Origin: Streptomyces sp. NBC_00258
Lineage (GTDB): Bacteria; Actinomycetota; Actinomycetes; Streptomycetales; Streptomycetaceae
Assembly: GCF_036182465.1 (NCBI RefSeq)
Contig: NZ_CP108081.1
Location: 3,100,001-3,164,000 of the forward strand
Direction: 5' to 3'
Length of the DNA stretch: 64,000 nucleotides
The notes under the pieces are model-generated. The model saw nothing but the letters and a program-made list of their open reading frames with translations, did not search any database and had not been told where the DNA came from. How positions within the stretch are numbered: position 1 is the first letter of the stretch; each line of letters opens with the position of its first letter. A program made the position numbers and the translations under genes. This document shows positions 14,705 to 24,658 of this stretch, one piece after another.

Positions 14705-16669
14705 ATGCCGTCAAGTCTTCGCGCACATCTCAGATCCACTGCTCGCGCACGCCTCGGCTCCACCCTGACAGCGGTCCTCACCGCGTCCGCGCTGCTCGGG
14801 CTGCCGAGCACCACGCACGCCCAACCCGCCGACGGGCCCGCCGAATCCGCCAGATCCACCGCGTCTTCCATGTCCTCGGCGCCTGCCGCGGCCACCGCGC
14901 CAACCGGATTCGAGCAGCAGGTGCTCTTCAAGGCCTCCCAGGATCCCGGTTACGCCTGCTACCGCATCCCGGCAGTCGTGAAGACCACGAAGGGCACACT
15001 GCTCGCGTTCGCCGAGGGCCGGGTGAACGACTGCAGCGACGCCGGTGACATAGACATCGTGGTCAAGCGCTCCACCGACGGCGGCCGCACCTGGGGCCCG
15101 CTCCAGGTCGTCAACGAGGGCGCGGGCGACACGCACGGCAACCCCGCCCCGATCGTGGACCGCGAGACCGGCCGCGTGGTGCTGGCCGAGACGTACAACA
15201 CGGGCCGTCCGGGCGGCGGCAACTGCGATGTCCCGTGCGACCGCACCCCGCACATGCAGCACAGCGACGACGACGGCCTCACCTGGTCCGAGCCGCGCGA
15301 CCTCAGCGACGAGATCCTGCCCGCCCACTGGAACTCCTGGTACGCGACCGGTCCCGTCCACGGCATCCAGCTGACCCGGGGCAGGCACGCGGGCCGGCTG
15401 GTCTTCGGGGTCAACACCGAGACGTGGAACGGCAGTCGAGTCTCCGCGAACCACGCCGCGCTCATCGTCAGCGACGACGGCGGCGACCACTGGAGGATCG
15501 GGGCGACGGACTCGTGGCCGATCGCGGAGGACGGCACGTTCCGGCAGAAGGCGTCCGAGATGACGATGACCGAGGGCGCCGACGGGACGATCCTCGTCAG
15601 CGGCCGCGAGCAGGACGGCACCGATCTCGGGCACCGCACCCAGGCGTTCAGCCGCGACGGCGGCAACAGCTTCACCTCGCCGTTCCGTGCGCTCCCCGAC
15701 CTCTACACGCCCCAGGTGCAGGGCTCCACGCTGCGGTTGGGCAACCGGATCCTGCTCGCCTGCCCCGGCGACCCGGACCGCCGCCGCACGATGATGATCC
15801 GCTCCTCCTACGACGGCGGGCGCACCTGGGACAGCGTGGACCGCGGCACGGTGGTCACGACGGACTGGTCTGGCTACTCGGACATGGCGGGCATCGGCGG
15901 CAGCGCGGTGGGCCTGCTGTACGAGGGCGGCGCCGTGGACGCGCGCGACGAGATCCGGTTCGCGCGGTTCACCGAGGACTGGCTGCAGCCCCGCCGCGGC
16001 CCGGACCCGACCACCGTCGACCGTGCCCCGCGCGCACCCCGCGCGGCGGTCCTCGGCGGGGCCGGGGAGACGGACGGCGTGTTCGGCGGCGCCCTCGAGT
16101 TCGACGGCACCGACGACGCCGTACGCCTGCCCTTCCGCGACGAACTGCCGCTCGGGACGAAGGACTTCACCGCGTCGCTCTGGTTCCGCTACAGCGCCAC
16201 CACCGGTGAGCAGCCCCTGCTGTGGATGGGCGGGGTCGGCGGTGCCCAGCCGCAGGTGTGGCTGCGCGGCGAACCCGCGAGCGACCGTATCCAGGGGCTG
16301 ATCACCGTACGGGACGGCGCGAACGCCCCGCGGTCCGCGTCCGTGCGCACGACCGGCGCGTACAACGACGGCGAGTGGCACCATCTGGCGCTGCGCCGCG
16401 GCGGAGGACAGCTGACGCTGTTCGTCGACGGGACCTCGGCCGGCACGGCCGATGTGCCGGGTTCCGTGAGCCGCAACGCGCCGTTCGGTGTGCACATCGG
16501 GCAGAAACTGGACAGCCGGGCGCACTTCACGGGCGCGATCGACGACGTCCGGGTCTACGACCGGGCGCTGAGCGACGCCGAGTTGACCGGTGTCCGCACG
16601 ACCGGCGCGCCTGTGACCCGGGACACCGTGCTGTGGCTGCCCATGGACCGGGTGAGCGGCAGCCACTAA
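14705..16669 (+). CDS. Secreted exo-alpha-sialidase (GH33) with C-terminal LamG-type domain
   Basis: 654 residues from the ATG at 14705, chosen because it gives a classic signal peptide ending near STTHA-QPAD. Six-bladed sialidase propeller at about 70-430: FRIP-type motif YRIPAVV (86-92) and five Asp-boxes (STDGGRTW, SDDDGLTW, SDDGGDHW, SRDGGNSF, SYDGGRTW), plus the catalytic YEGG Tyr-Glu pair. Residues about 450-654 form a LamG/concanavalin-like binding domain (DFTASLWFRY...GEWHHLAL). It releases terminal sialic acids outside the cell. No sialic-acid catabolism genes are adjacent. Confidence 0.92.
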   Translation: MPSSLRAHLRSTARARLGSTLTAVLTASALLGLPSTTHAQPADGPAESARSTASSMSSAPAAATAPTGFEQQVLFKASQDPGYACYRIPAVVKTTKGTLLAFAEGRVNDCSDAGDIDIVVKRSTDGGRTWGPLQVVNEGAGDTHGNPAPIVDRETGRVVLAETYNTGRPGGGNCDVPCDRTPHMQHSDDDGLTWSEPRDLSDEILPAHWNSWYATGPVHGIQLTRGRHAGRLVFGVNTETWNGSRVSANHAALIVSDDGGDHWRIGATDSWPIAEDGTFRQKASEMTMTEGADGTILVSGREQDGTDLGHRTQAFSRDGGNSFTSPFRALPDLYTPQVQGSTLRLGNRILLACPGDPDRRRTMMIRSSYDGGRTWDSVDRGTVVTTDWSGYSDMAGIGGSAVGLLYEGGAVDARDEIRFARFTEDWLQPRRGPDPTTVDRAPRAPRAAVLGGAGETDGVFGGALEFDGTDDAVRLPFRDELPLGTKDFTASLWFRYSATTGEQPLLWMGGVGGAQPQVWLRGEPASDRIQGLITVRDGANAPRSASVRTTGAYNDGEWHHLALRRGGGQLTLFVDGTSAGTADVPGSVSRNAPFGVHIGQKLDSRAHFTGAIDDVRVYDRALSDAELTGVRTTGAPVTRDTVLWLPMDRVSGSH

Positions 16670-16679
16670 CGTCCCGGGC

Positions 16680-17915
16680 GTGCCCGACGACTCACGAGCA
16701 CGACAGCGCACGGGGACCGGGCTCGGCCTGCTCCTGGCCCTGGTCCTCGGCGCCGTGCTGCTCACCGCCCTCCCGGAGGACGACGGCCGGGAGGGCTCCT
16801 GCCGGGCCCGTACGGTCGAGTCCTGGGCCGCCGACCGGGACCTCACGGGCGAGTTCGCGCGGTACGGGGACGACGCCTCGCGGGCCGACGACTGGACCGG
16901 CGGCGACGGAACGCACTCCGTGCGGCTGCCGGACGGCCGGGTGCTGTGGCTGTTCTCGGACACGTATCTCGGCCAGGTGTACCGCCCGCCGAACCCGGCG
17001 GGCGAGTCCTACGCGTGGCGGGACACGACCGCGCCCCTGGTGCGCAACTCGGCCGTGGTCATGGACGACGGCCGTCTCCAACGGACCCTGCCCGCGCCGC
17101 TGTTCGCGGACCCGGCCCCGGGCCAGTGGCGCTGGCCGGTGGCCGCCCGCGTCGAGCCCCGCTCCCCCGGCTCGTCCGAGCAGGTCGTACGGGTCGTGCT
17201 GTGGACGCGTACGACCGGCACGTACCCCTGGATCTACGGGGTGCCGACGGCCACCGAGGTGGCCACGCTCTCGCTGCCGGATCTGCGGCTCGAAGGCATC
17301 GTGCGCGTTCTCGACCAGCAGCGGGTCGAGGACCCGGCGAAGCGGGTGCTGTTCGGCACGACCGCGCTGACCGACGACGGGGACTGGACGTACGTCTTCG
17401 GCGGCGACGACGCGCGAGCGGCCGCCCAGCCGGCGTCGAAGGCGTACGTCGCGCGTGTGCCCCGGGGCCGGCTGGCGGATCCCGGCGCGTGGCGGTACTG
17501 GGACGGCGAGCGGTGGACCATCCCCTCGCTCATGAAGCCCGTGCTGGGCGACGGCGGGCGCAAGGGGGTGGGCAGCGCCTTCACGGTCGCCCGTGAGGGG
17601 GGCACGTATGTGCTGTTCACGATGGCGGCGGGCGCCGAGGGACTGACGACCATCACCTCGTACTGGGCGTGCTCCCCCACCGGGCCCTGGCACGGGCCCG
17701 GCAAGGGCTTCAGCCCGCCGCTGCCGGAGCAGGGGGCGGGCGTGGCCGCGTACAACCCGCAGCTCCATCCGACGGTGAGCCGGGGCAGGCTCGTGCTCAG
17801 CTACGACGTCAACTGGCTGGACGCGAACGGCGGTGTCACGGCGCAGGCGAACCTCAGCCGGAACGTGTCCCTGTACCGACCGCGATTCGTGACTCTGCGG
17901 CTGGGGCCGGGGTGA
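16680..17915 (+). CDS. Secreted or membrane-anchored DUF4185/DUF5005-like beta-propeller protein
   Basis: 411 residues, GTG start 10 bp after the sialidase stop, so probably cotranscribed. An N-terminal hydrophobic helix (about 13-32) is followed by a beta-rich domain: GGDGTHSVRLPDGRVLWLFSD, NSAVVMDDGR, and a late NPQLHPTVSRGRLVLSYDVN. This pattern fits the DUF4185/DUF5005 group, five-bladed propellers related to glycosidases. Biochemical function unknown; pairing with a sialidase suggests glycan binding or hydrolysis. Its last 62 bp overlap the convergent transporter gene. Confidence 0.75.
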   Translation: MPDDSRARQRTGTGLGLLLALVLGAVLLTALPEDDGREGSCRARTVESWAADRDLTGEFARYGDDASRADDWTGGDGTHSVRLPDGRVLWLFSDTYLGQVYRPPNPAGESYAWRDTTAPLVRNSAVVMDDGRLQRTLPAPLFADPAPGQWRWPVAARVEPRSPGSSEQVVRVVLWTRTTGTYPWIYGVPTATEVATLSLPDLRLEGIVRVLDQQRVEDPAKRVLFGTTALTDDGDWTYVFGGDDARAAAQPASKAYVARVPRGRLADPGAWRYWDGERWTIPSLMKPVLGDGGRKGVGSAFTVAREGGTYVLFTMAAGAEGLTTITSYWACSPTGPWHGPGKGFSPPLPEQGAGVAAYNPQLHPTVSRGRLVLSYDVNWLDANGGVTAQANLSRNVSLYRPRFVTLRLGPG

Positions 17916-18897
17916 CGGGCCGTTCCGCCTCGGGGTCGCGGGAGCGGCGTTTGGCGATGACCGCGCAGACCATGAGCTGCATCTGGTGGAAGAGCATCAA
18001 CGGCAGGACGGCCAGCGAGGCGTGGGCGCCGAACAGCACGCTCGCCATGGGCAGTCCGGAGGCGAGGGACTTCTTCGACCCGGCGAACTGGATGGCGATG
18101 CGGTCCTCGCGGTTGAAGCCCAGCGCCTTCGAGCCGTACCAGGTGAGCGCCAGCATCACGGCGAGCAGCACGGCCTCGACCGCGAGCAGACCGCCCAGGC
18201 GCAGCGGGCTGACCTGGTGCCAGATGCCCTGCACCATGCCCTCGCTGAACGCGGTGTAGACGACGAGCAGGATCGAGCCGCGGTCGACGTATCCGAGGAC
18301 CTTCTTGTGGCGCGCGACGAAGCCGCCGATCCAGCGGCGCAGCAACTGCCCGGCCAGGAACGGCACCAGCAGCTGGAGCACGATCTTGAGCAGCGAGTCG
18401 GCGGAGAAGCCGCCCCCGGTGCCGCCGAGGAGGGCCGCCGCGAGCAGCGGGGTGAGCACGATGCCCACGAGGGAGGAGAAGGAGCCCGCGCAGATCGCCG
18501 CCGGAACGTTTCCGCGCGCCATCGAGGTGAAGGCGATCGAGGACTGGACCGTGGACGGGACCAGGGTGAGGAAGAGCAGACCGGTGTAGAGCGAGTGGTT
18601 CAGGAGCACCGGTTCGAGACCGCGGGCCGCCAGGCCGAGCAACGGGAACAGTACGAACGTGCAGGCCAGGACCGTGATGTGGAGCCGCCAGTGCCGTACT
18701 CCGTCCATCGCCTCACGGGTGGACAGGCGGGCCCCGTAGAGGAAGAAGAGGAAGGCGATCGCCGCGGTGGAGGCGCCGGACGCGACATCGGCTCCGGTTC
18801 CCCGGGCGGGCAGAAGGGCGGCGAGCCCCACCGTCCCGAGCAGCAGCAGGATGTACGGGTCGATCGGCAGCCAGGACGGCCACTTCAGGCGTTTCAC
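17854..18897 (-). CDS. Bile acid:sodium symporter (BASS/SBF-like) family transporter
   Basis: 347 residues, ATG at 18897. About 9-10 TM helices; SBF-like motifs STAAIAFLFFLYGARLS, LTLVPSTVQSSIAFTSMARGN and FAGSKKSLASGLPMA, as in the YfeH/Rch1 subgroup. These carry organic anions or act as unknown-substrate symporters. Divergent from a LysR regulator, which probably controls it. The 3' end overlaps the propeller-protein gene tail to tail. Confidence 0.88.
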   Translation of the reverse strand: MKRLKWPSWLPIDPYILLLLGTVGLAALLPARGTGADVASGASTAAIAFLFFLYGARLSTREAMDGVRHWRLHITVLACTFVLFPLLGLAARGLEPVLLNHSLYTGLLFLTLVPSTVQSSIAFTSMARGNVPAAICAGSFSSLVGIVLTPLLAAALLGGTGGGFSADSLLKIVLQLLVPFLAGQLLRRWIGGFVARHKKVLGYVDRGSILLVVYTAFSEGMVQGIWHQVSPLRLGGLLAVEAVLLAVMLALTWYGSKALGFNREDRIAIQFAGSKKSLASGLPMASVLFGAHASLAVLPLMLFHQMQLMVCAVIAKRRSRDPEAERPVTPAPAAESRIAVGTGTRSG

Positions 18898-19047
18898 GGT
18901 GCTCCGTTGCTCAGTCGGTTCAGTGCGGTGGTGCAGTACGGCGGTTCAGTGCTGGGGCGTCCCCTCTCCATCGTCCTCCTCGGACCCTTGATCGGGAATC
19001 CGTCATACCACTCTGACTGTCATCACGAATCGCGATAGCCTGGAGGT

Positions 19048-19914
19048 GTGTACGACCCTTCACAGCTGCGCACGTTCCTGGCGGTGGCCCAGACGCTGAG
19101 CTTCACGCAGGCGGCCCGGCGGCTCGGGCTGCGCCAGTCCACCGTCAGCCAGCATGTGCGGCGCCTGGAGGACACGGCCGGACGGCAGCTGTTCTCGCGG
19201 GACACCCACTCCGTGGAACTGACGGAGGACGGCGAGGCCATGCTCGGCTTCGCGCGCCGCATCCTGGAGGCGCACGAGCAGGCGGCGGCGTTCTTCACGG
19301 GGACGCGGCTGCGCGGCCGCCTGCGTTTCGGCGCTTCGGAGGACTTCGTCCTCACCCGTCTCACCGAGATCCTGGAGGGCTTCCGGCACGACCATCCGGA
19401 GGTCGACCTGGAGCTGACGGTCGAGCTCTCGGGCACCCTGCACGAGCAACTGGCCGACGGAAAGCTCGACCTGGTGCTGGCCAAGCGCCGCCCCGAGGAC
19501 CCGCGCGGTGAACTGGTCTGGCACGACCGCCTGGTCTGGATCGGCTCGGAGCGGCTCCGCCTGGACCCCGAGCGTCCGGTCCCGCTGATCGTCTACCCGC
19601 CGCCGGGCATCACCCGCGCCCTCGCCCTGGAGGCCCTGGAACGGCAGGGCCGGGCCTGGCGCATCGCCTGCACCAGCGGCAGCCTCAACGGCCTCATCGC
19701 TGCCGCCCGAGCGGGCCTCGGCGTCATGGCCCACTCCCGGGGCCTCGTCCCACCGGGCCTCGTCCGCGTCCCCGACCGCGCCGGCCTCCCCGAACTGGGC
19801 GAGGTCGACTTCGTCCTCGTACACGCCAAACGCCACACGGCTGCGAAGAGCGCGGCGGACGCGTTGGCGTCGTCGATCCTGGCAGGCGGAGTCAGACTTC
19901 ACCGAACCCGCTGA
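19048..19914 (+). CDS. LysR-family transcriptional regulator
   Basis: 288 residues from a GTG at 19048 preceded by GGAGGT. N-terminal winged HTH (QLRTFLAVAQTLSFTQAARRLGLRQSTVSQHVRRLE) and a periplasmic-binding-type effector domain at about 90-280. Divergent from the BASS-family transporter gene with 150 bp between starts; an ATCGCGAT palindrome (19029-19036) lies just before the start codon. Probable regulator of that transporter. Confidence 0.92.
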   Translation: MYDPSQLRTFLAVAQTLSFTQAARRLGLRQSTVSQHVRRLEDTAGRQLFSRDTHSVELTEDGEAMLGFARRILEAHEQAAAFFTGTRLRGRLRFGASEDFVLTRLTEILEGFRHDHPEVDLELTVELSGTLHEQLADGKLDLVLAKRRPEDPRGELVWHDRLVWIGSERLRLDPERPVPLIVYPPPGITRALALEALERQGRAWRIACTSGSLNGLIAAARAGLGVMAHSRGLVPPGLVRVPDRAGLPELGEVDFVLVHAKRHTAAKSAADALASSILAGGVRLHRTR

Positions 19915-19925
19915 GCCCGAGGGGA

Positions 19926-19977
19926 GCGCCCCCTCAGGGGCGCGGGGAACTGCGCGACAAGCCACAACGAACCCGCA
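19926..19977. repeat. Dispersed G+C-rich stem-loop repeat, copy 2
   Basis: GCGCCCC (19926-19932) pairs with GGGGCGC (19937-19943), followed by GGGGAACTGCGCGACA and GCCACAACGAACCCGCAG. It lies between the convergent LysR and Lrp-type genes and probably terminates both. Confidence 0.85.
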
Positions 19978-20001
19978 GATCACAACGCACCCCGCGGAGC
20001 G

Positions 20002-20976
20002 CTACCGCGTCCTCTGCTGATAGGTCAGCTGCTTGACCCGCCGAAGAAACGGCGAGGTCTCCACATGCTGCACCCCTTCGAGCCGCCCGAGCTTCCCACT
20101 CACATACGCATAGAGCGCGGCGGTATCCCGCGCGACAACCGTGGCGACCAGATTGGACGGCCCCGCAGTCGCCGCCGCGTGCGCGATCTCCTCGTGCTCG
20201 GCCAACGCACTGCCCACCGTGTCCATCGCCCCCGGCGCCGCCGTGATCCACAGGATGGCCCCGACGGAGAACCCGACAAGGGCGGTGTCGTACTCGATGT
20301 CGACGAACAGCGCACCGGAGCCGAGCAGTTGACCGAGTCGCCGCTTGACGGCGGACTCCGACCGGCCGGTGGCCCGCTGCAGCTCCGGGTAGGTGGCACG
20401 GCCGTCCCGTTCGAGGGCGCCGACCAGCGGCTCGTCCTCGGCGGTGATCCGTGCGGGGCCGGCATCGGGAACCGGCGCCGGGCGCAACGCGGCGACCTGC
20501 TCACCGGTGAGCGGCCCGTGCTTGACCAGCCAGCCCACCGGGCCGCCGAAGAACGTGTGCAGCAGCTGGAAGGCCCGGATCTCCACGATGTGCGGTGTCC
20601 GCGGAAGCTTGCCGAGCAGCAGGTCGTCCTGGTCGCCCGCGGTACGGGGCCGGGTCATGCAGACGACCTCCGTACCGCCCGAGGTGAGGCCGATCCAGGC
20701 CGTGTCGGGCCGACGCGCCAGGGCGTTCGCGATGGTCTCCGCACCGTCGGGCGCGCAGCGCAGCCGGAGAATCCAGTCCTCCCTGCCGAGCTTCCTGTTG
20801 TTGCGTACGGCGACGACCCGCAGGCCGCCCTCGGAGAGCAGCCTGCGGTAGCGGCGGGCCACGGTCTGGTCCGAGACGCCGAGGACGGCGGCGATGCGGC
20901 TGAAGGGGGCTCGTCCGTCGATCTCAAGCGCGTGGAGGAGCTCCACGTCGAGCGCGTCGAAGGTGGGGGATTCCAT
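20002..20976 (-). CDS. Lrp/AsnC-family regulator with duplicated HTH
   Basis: 324 residues, about twice a normal Lrp. HTH 1 at about 8-55 (DALDVELLHALEIDGRAPFS...GVSDQTVARRYRRL); HTH 2 at about 185-230 (LVGALERDGRATYPELQRATGRSESAVKRRLGQL). The two AsnC-type effector halves are degenerate. Such tandem-HTH Lrp proteins are common in actinobacteria. Divergent from the MFS efflux gene 138 bp away, which it may regulate. ATG start at 20976. Confidence 0.88.
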   Translation of the reverse strand: MESPTFDALDVELLHALEIDGRAPFSRIAAVLGVSDQTVARRYRRLLSEGGLRVVAVRNNRKLGREDWILRLRCAPDGAETIANALARRPDTAWIGLTSGGTEVVCMTRPRTAGDQDDLLLGKLPRTPHIVEIRAFQLLHTFFGGPVGWLVKHGPLTGEQVAALRPAPVPDAGPARITAEDEPLVGALERDGRATYPELQRATGRSESAVKRRLGQLLGSGALFVDIEYDTALVGFSVGAILWITAAPGAMDTVGSALAEHEEIAHAAATAGPSNLVATVVARDTAALYAYVSGKLGRLEGVQHVETSPFLRRVKQLTYQQRTR

Positions 20977-21114
20977 CGGTTGACCGCATTTCCATGTCGG
21001 TATCTGGCGTCATTTCGTCGCCGATCACCTGGATCGTCCGGCGGCATCTCATCGTACGAGGGACGCACGGAGAGGCACGCACGAGGCGTGCCGTGGGACG
21101 AGGAGTTGTTGAGG

Positions 21115-22608
21115 ATGCGTACATGGGGACCGCTCACGGCGGTCTGTCTGGGCACGTTCATGCTGCTGCTGGACGTGACGATCGTGATCGTGGCGCTGCC
21201 CGACATCGCGCGGGCACTGGACGCCTCGCTGAGCGATCTGCAGTGGGTCGTCGACGGGTACGCGCTCGCGCTCGCCGCACTGTTGCTCGCGGCGGGTGCG
21301 GCGGCCGACGTGCTGGGCCGGCGCCGGGTGCATGTGGTGGGTGTCGCGCTGTTCGCGGCGGCCTCGCTGTGGTGCGGGCTCGCGTCCGGGCCGGGGATGC
21401 TGGTGGCGGCGCGCGGGGTGCAGGGGGTGGGCGCGGCCGCGATGTTCGCGACGACGCTGCCGCTGCTGGGCTCGGTGTACCAGGCACGGCAGCGGTCGGC
21501 CGCGCTCGGTGTGTGGGGCGCGGTGAGCGGTTCCGCGGCCGCGGTCGGGCCGCTGGTCGGCGGGCTGCTCGCCGAGGGGCCCGGCTGGCGGTGGATCTTC
21601 TTCGTCAACCTGCCGGTGAGCGTGGCCTCGGTGTGGCTGACCCTGCGAGTGGTGCCCGAGTCGCGCGGCCCGCACGAGATGCGGGTCGACTGGGCGGGTA
21701 CGGCGACGTTCGCGTGCTTCGCGGGGGCGACGACGTACGCGACGGTGCGGGCCGGGTCGGACGGCTGGACGTCGACGCCCACCGTCGTGTCGTACGGGCT
21801 CGCGGCGCTCTCGCTGCTCTGCTTCGTCCTCGTCGAGCGGCGGGCGGCCCATCCCCTGCTCGATCTCGCGCTGCTGCGCCGGCCTGCGTTCGTGGGCGTG
21901 ATGCTGGGGGCGCTGGCCTTCAACGCGGCGGCGTTCGGCGTGATCCCGTATCTCTCGATCTGGCTGCAGACCCTGCAGGGGATGAGCCCGGTGCGGGGCG
22001 GGCTCGTGCTGCTGCCGCTGACCGGGGCCTCGGTCGTGGCGTCGGTGCTCGTCGGGCGGCTGCTGCACGGCGTCCCGGCGCGGATCACCGTCGGCGGCGG
22101 GCTGCTGCTCATCGGGGCCGGCATGTTCTGCCAGGCCGTGCTCGACGCGGCCACGACCTGGACGGTCCTCGTGCCGGGTCTGGTCCTGGTGGGCCTCGGT
22201 ACGGGTCTGGTGGCGCCGACGCTCGCGGGCGCCGCGCTGGCCACCGTACGGCCCGAACGCGCGGGCATGGCGGGCGGCGCGGTCAACACCTCCCGGCAGC
22301 TCGGGTACGCGCTCGGAGTCGCCGTCTTCGGCACGGTCGTCACGTCCCGGATGCGGGACACCCTCCCGCACGAGGCCGCACACACCCTCGCGGGAGGCGG
22401 AGCGGAAGCCCTGCGAGGCACTTTCTCCTCGCACACCCTCCACGCGGCCTTCGCCTCGGGCCTCAACACGGCAGCTGTGGTGGCGGGTGTGACGGGAACG
22501 CTCGCGGGTGCCCTGGTCCTGGCACTGGTGCGCGCCCCTCGCCCGCACCGGGCCTCGCCGCTCGACAGCCCGATCCAGGAGGAGAGGGTTCAGGCCCCGC
22601 ACCCCTGA
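21115..22608 (+). CDS. DHA2/EmrB-QacA-type MFS efflux transporter
   Basis: 497 residues from the ATG at 21115 with an SD-like GAGGAG about 10 nt upstream. About 14 TM helices; DHA2 motifs LDVTIVIVALPDIARAL (motif D1), WVVDGYALALAALLL, GAAADVLGRRR (motif A) and GVWGAVSGSAAAVGPLVGGLL (motif C, antiporter). Likely exports drugs or metabolites by proton antiport. Divergent from the double-HTH Lrp gene. Confidence 0.92.
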   Translation: MRTWGPLTAVCLGTFMLLLDVTIVIVALPDIARALDASLSDLQWVVDGYALALAALLLAAGAAADVLGRRRVHVVGVALFAAASLWCGLASGPGMLVAARGVQGVGAAAMFATTLPLLGSVYQARQRSAALGVWGAVSGSAAAVGPLVGGLLAEGPGWRWIFFVNLPVSVASVWLTLRVVPESRGPHEMRVDWAGTATFACFAGATTYATVRAGSDGWTSTPTVVSYGLAALSLLCFVLVERRAAHPLLDLALLRRPAFVGVMLGALAFNAAAFGVIPYLSIWLQTLQGMSPVRGGLVLLPLTGASVVASVLVGRLLHGVPARITVGGGLLLIGAGMFCQAVLDAATTWTVLVPGLVLVGLGTGLVAPTLAGAALATVRPERAGMAGGAVNTSRQLGYALGVAVFGTVVTSRMRDTLPHEAAHTLAGGGAEALRGTFSSHTLHAAFASGLNTAAVVAGVTGTLAGALVLALVRAPRPHRASPLDSPIQEERVQAPHP

Positions 22609-22831
22609 AGGGGAGCGCCGCAGCGTAAGTGGGTCGTACAGATTCCGTGGAGATTACGGGTCCGAAACTTACGGAAGAGTAAGGATTCTGTCCCGGCCAG
22701 AACCATTGTGGCCGTATTTCAACGGTTGACCAGTGCGCACCCCCGCCCTCACACCGATTCGGCGCCCCTCCCGCCGAGGAGCATGGTGGGGTAGCTTTCA
22801 CGGCGCTGCGGAGCACCACAAGGAGCGGGGA

Positions 22832-24658
22832 TTGCGCGAGTTCACCAACCCTCCCCTGGCGTCGGCACCGCCGGTGGGCGGCCTGGCCGATGCCGTGTTC
22901 GAACATGCCCAGGAGGATCCGCTCTACATCGCACTCGGCCGCAAGGACGACGAGGGCCAGTGGCGCGACGTGACGTCCGCCGAGTTCCGGGACGAGGTCC
23001 TGGCGCTGGCCAAGGGTTTGCTGGCGCACGGCATCCGGTTCGGCGACCGGGTCGCGATCATGTCCCGTACCCGCTACGAGTGGACCCTCTTCGACTTCGC
23101 GCTGTGGTCGATCGGCGCGCAGGTCGTGCCCATCTACCCCACCTCGTCGGCGGAGCAGGTCTTCTGGATGCTGCACGACGCGCAGGTGTCGGCCGCGATG
23201 GTGGAGCACGAGGACCACGCGATGACCATCGCCACGGTCATCGACCGGCTCCCGACGCTGCACAAGCTGTGGCAGCTGGACGCGGGCGCGGTGCAGGAGC
23301 TGTACGAGGCCGGTGGCCACATCGACGACGAGGTGGTGCACCGGCATCGGCGGGCGGTCACGCCCGAGTCGACGGCGACGATCATCTACACGTCCGGAAC
23401 GACCGGCCGCCCCAAGGGCTGCGTCCTCTCCCACGCGAACTTCATGTTCGAGTCGGACACGGTCACCGAGCGCTGGGAGCCGCTCTTCCACTCCAAGCGC
23501 GGCGACCAGGCGGCCACCCTGCTGTTCCTGCCGCTCGCGCACGTCTTCGGGCGGATGGTGCAGGTCGCGGCGATCCGCGGACGGGTCAAGTTCGGCCATC
23601 AGCCGCAGCTCAACGCGGCGGCCCTACTGCCCGATCTGGCCGCGTTCCAGCCGACGTTCTTCCTCGCGGTGCCGTACATCTTCGAGAAGGTCTTCAACGC
23701 GGCACGCAGGAAGGCGGAGCGGGAGGGCAGGGCGGGCCCGTTCGAGAAGGCCGTCGAGGTGGCCGTGCGCTACGCGGACGCGGCGGAGGCGAAGGCGTGG
23801 GGCATCGGCCCCGGGCCCTCGGCGGCACTCCGGGTGCAGCACCAGCTGTTCGACAAGCTCGTCTACTCCAAGATCCGTGCCGCGATGGGCGGTCGTGTGA
23901 AGCACGCGATGTCCGGCGGCTCGGCGATGGACCGGCGGCTCGGCCTGTTCTTCGCGGGCGCCGGCGTGCAGATCTACGAGGGGTACGGGCTCACCGAGTC
24001 CACGGCGGCCGCGACCGCCAACCCGCCCGAGCGCACCCGGTACGGCACCGTGGGGCAGCCCATCCCGGGCACGACCGTGCACATCGCGGACGACGGCGAG
24101 ATCTGGCTGAGCGGCTCCAACGTCTTCCAGAGCTATCTCAACGACCCGAAGGCCACCGACGCGACCCTGCACGACGGCTGGCTCGCCACCGGTGACCTGG
24201 GCGCGCTCGACGAGGACGGCTACCTCACCATCACCGGGCGCAAGAAGGAGATCCTGGTGACCTCCGGCGGCAAGAGCGTCTCGCCGGGGATCCTGGAGGA
24301 GCGGGTGCGCGACCATCCGCTGGTCGCGCAGTGCATCGTCGTCGGCAACGACCGGCCGTACATCGCTGCGCTCGTCACCCTCGACGGGGAGGCCGTCGAA
24401 CACTGGCTGCAGATGCGGGACAAGCCCCAGCTGACTGCGTCCGAGCTGGTCCGGGACCCCGATCTGGAGACCGAGGTGCGGCGCGCCGTGGTCGCCGCGA
24501 ACACCCTCGTCTCCCAGGCCGAGTCGATCCGCACGTTCCGGATACTGGCCCACCAGTTCACCGAGGAACACGGGTTGCTGACACCCTCCCTGAAGCTGAA
24601 GCGCAAGGCGATCGAGAACGCGTACGGGGCGGAGGTCGAGGCGCTCTATCGGGCGTAG
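22832..24658 (+). CDS. Long-chain fatty acid--CoA ligase (AMP-forming)
   Basis: 608 residues from a TTG at 22832 with AAGGAG 6-7 nt before it; a longer frame from 22733 lacks an SD and family similarity. ANL-superfamily motifs: YTSGTTGRPKGC (ATP loop), YEGYGLTEST, GWLATGDLG and GRKKEILVTSGGKSVSP. Activates fatty acids to acyl-CoA at the inner membrane face. The 224-bp upstream gap holds a pair of TTACGG sequences 11 bp apart (22655-22678 region) of unknown meaning. Confidence 0.92.
   Translation: MREFTNPPLASAPPVGGLADAVFEHAQEDPLYIALGRKDDEGQWRDVTSAEFRDEVLALAKGLLAHGIRFGDRVAIMSRTRYEWTLFDFALWSIGAQVVPIYPTSSAEQVFWMLHDAQVSAAMVEHEDHAMTIATVIDRLPTLHKLWQLDAGAVQELYEAGGHIDDEVVHRHRRAVTPESTATIIYTSGTTGRPKGCVLSHANFMFESDTVTERWEPLFHSKRGDQAATLLFLPLAHVFGRMVQVAAIRGRVKFGHQPQLNAAALLPDLAAFQPTFFLAVPYIFEKVFNAARRKAEREGRAGPFEKAVEVAVRYADAAEAKAWGIGPGPSAALRVQHQLFDKLVYSKIRAAMGGRVKHAMSGGSAMDRRLGLFFAGAGVQIYEGYGLTESTAAATANPPERTRYGTVGQPIPGTTVHIADDGEIWLSGSNVFQSYLNDPKATDATLHDGWLATGDLGALDEDGYLTITGRKKEILVTSGGKSVSPGILEERVRDHPLVAQCIVVGNDRPYIAALVTLDGEAVEHWLQMRDKPQLTASELVRDPDLETEVRRAVVAANTLVSQAESIRTFRILAHQFTEEHGLLTPSLKLKRKAIENAYGAEVEALYRA

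Noticed and set aside
21006..21022. GGCG/CGCC inverted repeat between the Lrp-type regulator and MFS genes
   Set aside because: Arms are only 4 bp and G+C-rich, expected by chance at this base composition.
22655..22678. Paired TTACGG sequences before the acyl-CoA ligase as an operator
   Set aside because: Direct hexamers only, no match to a consensus I know; kept only as a remark in that gene's entry.
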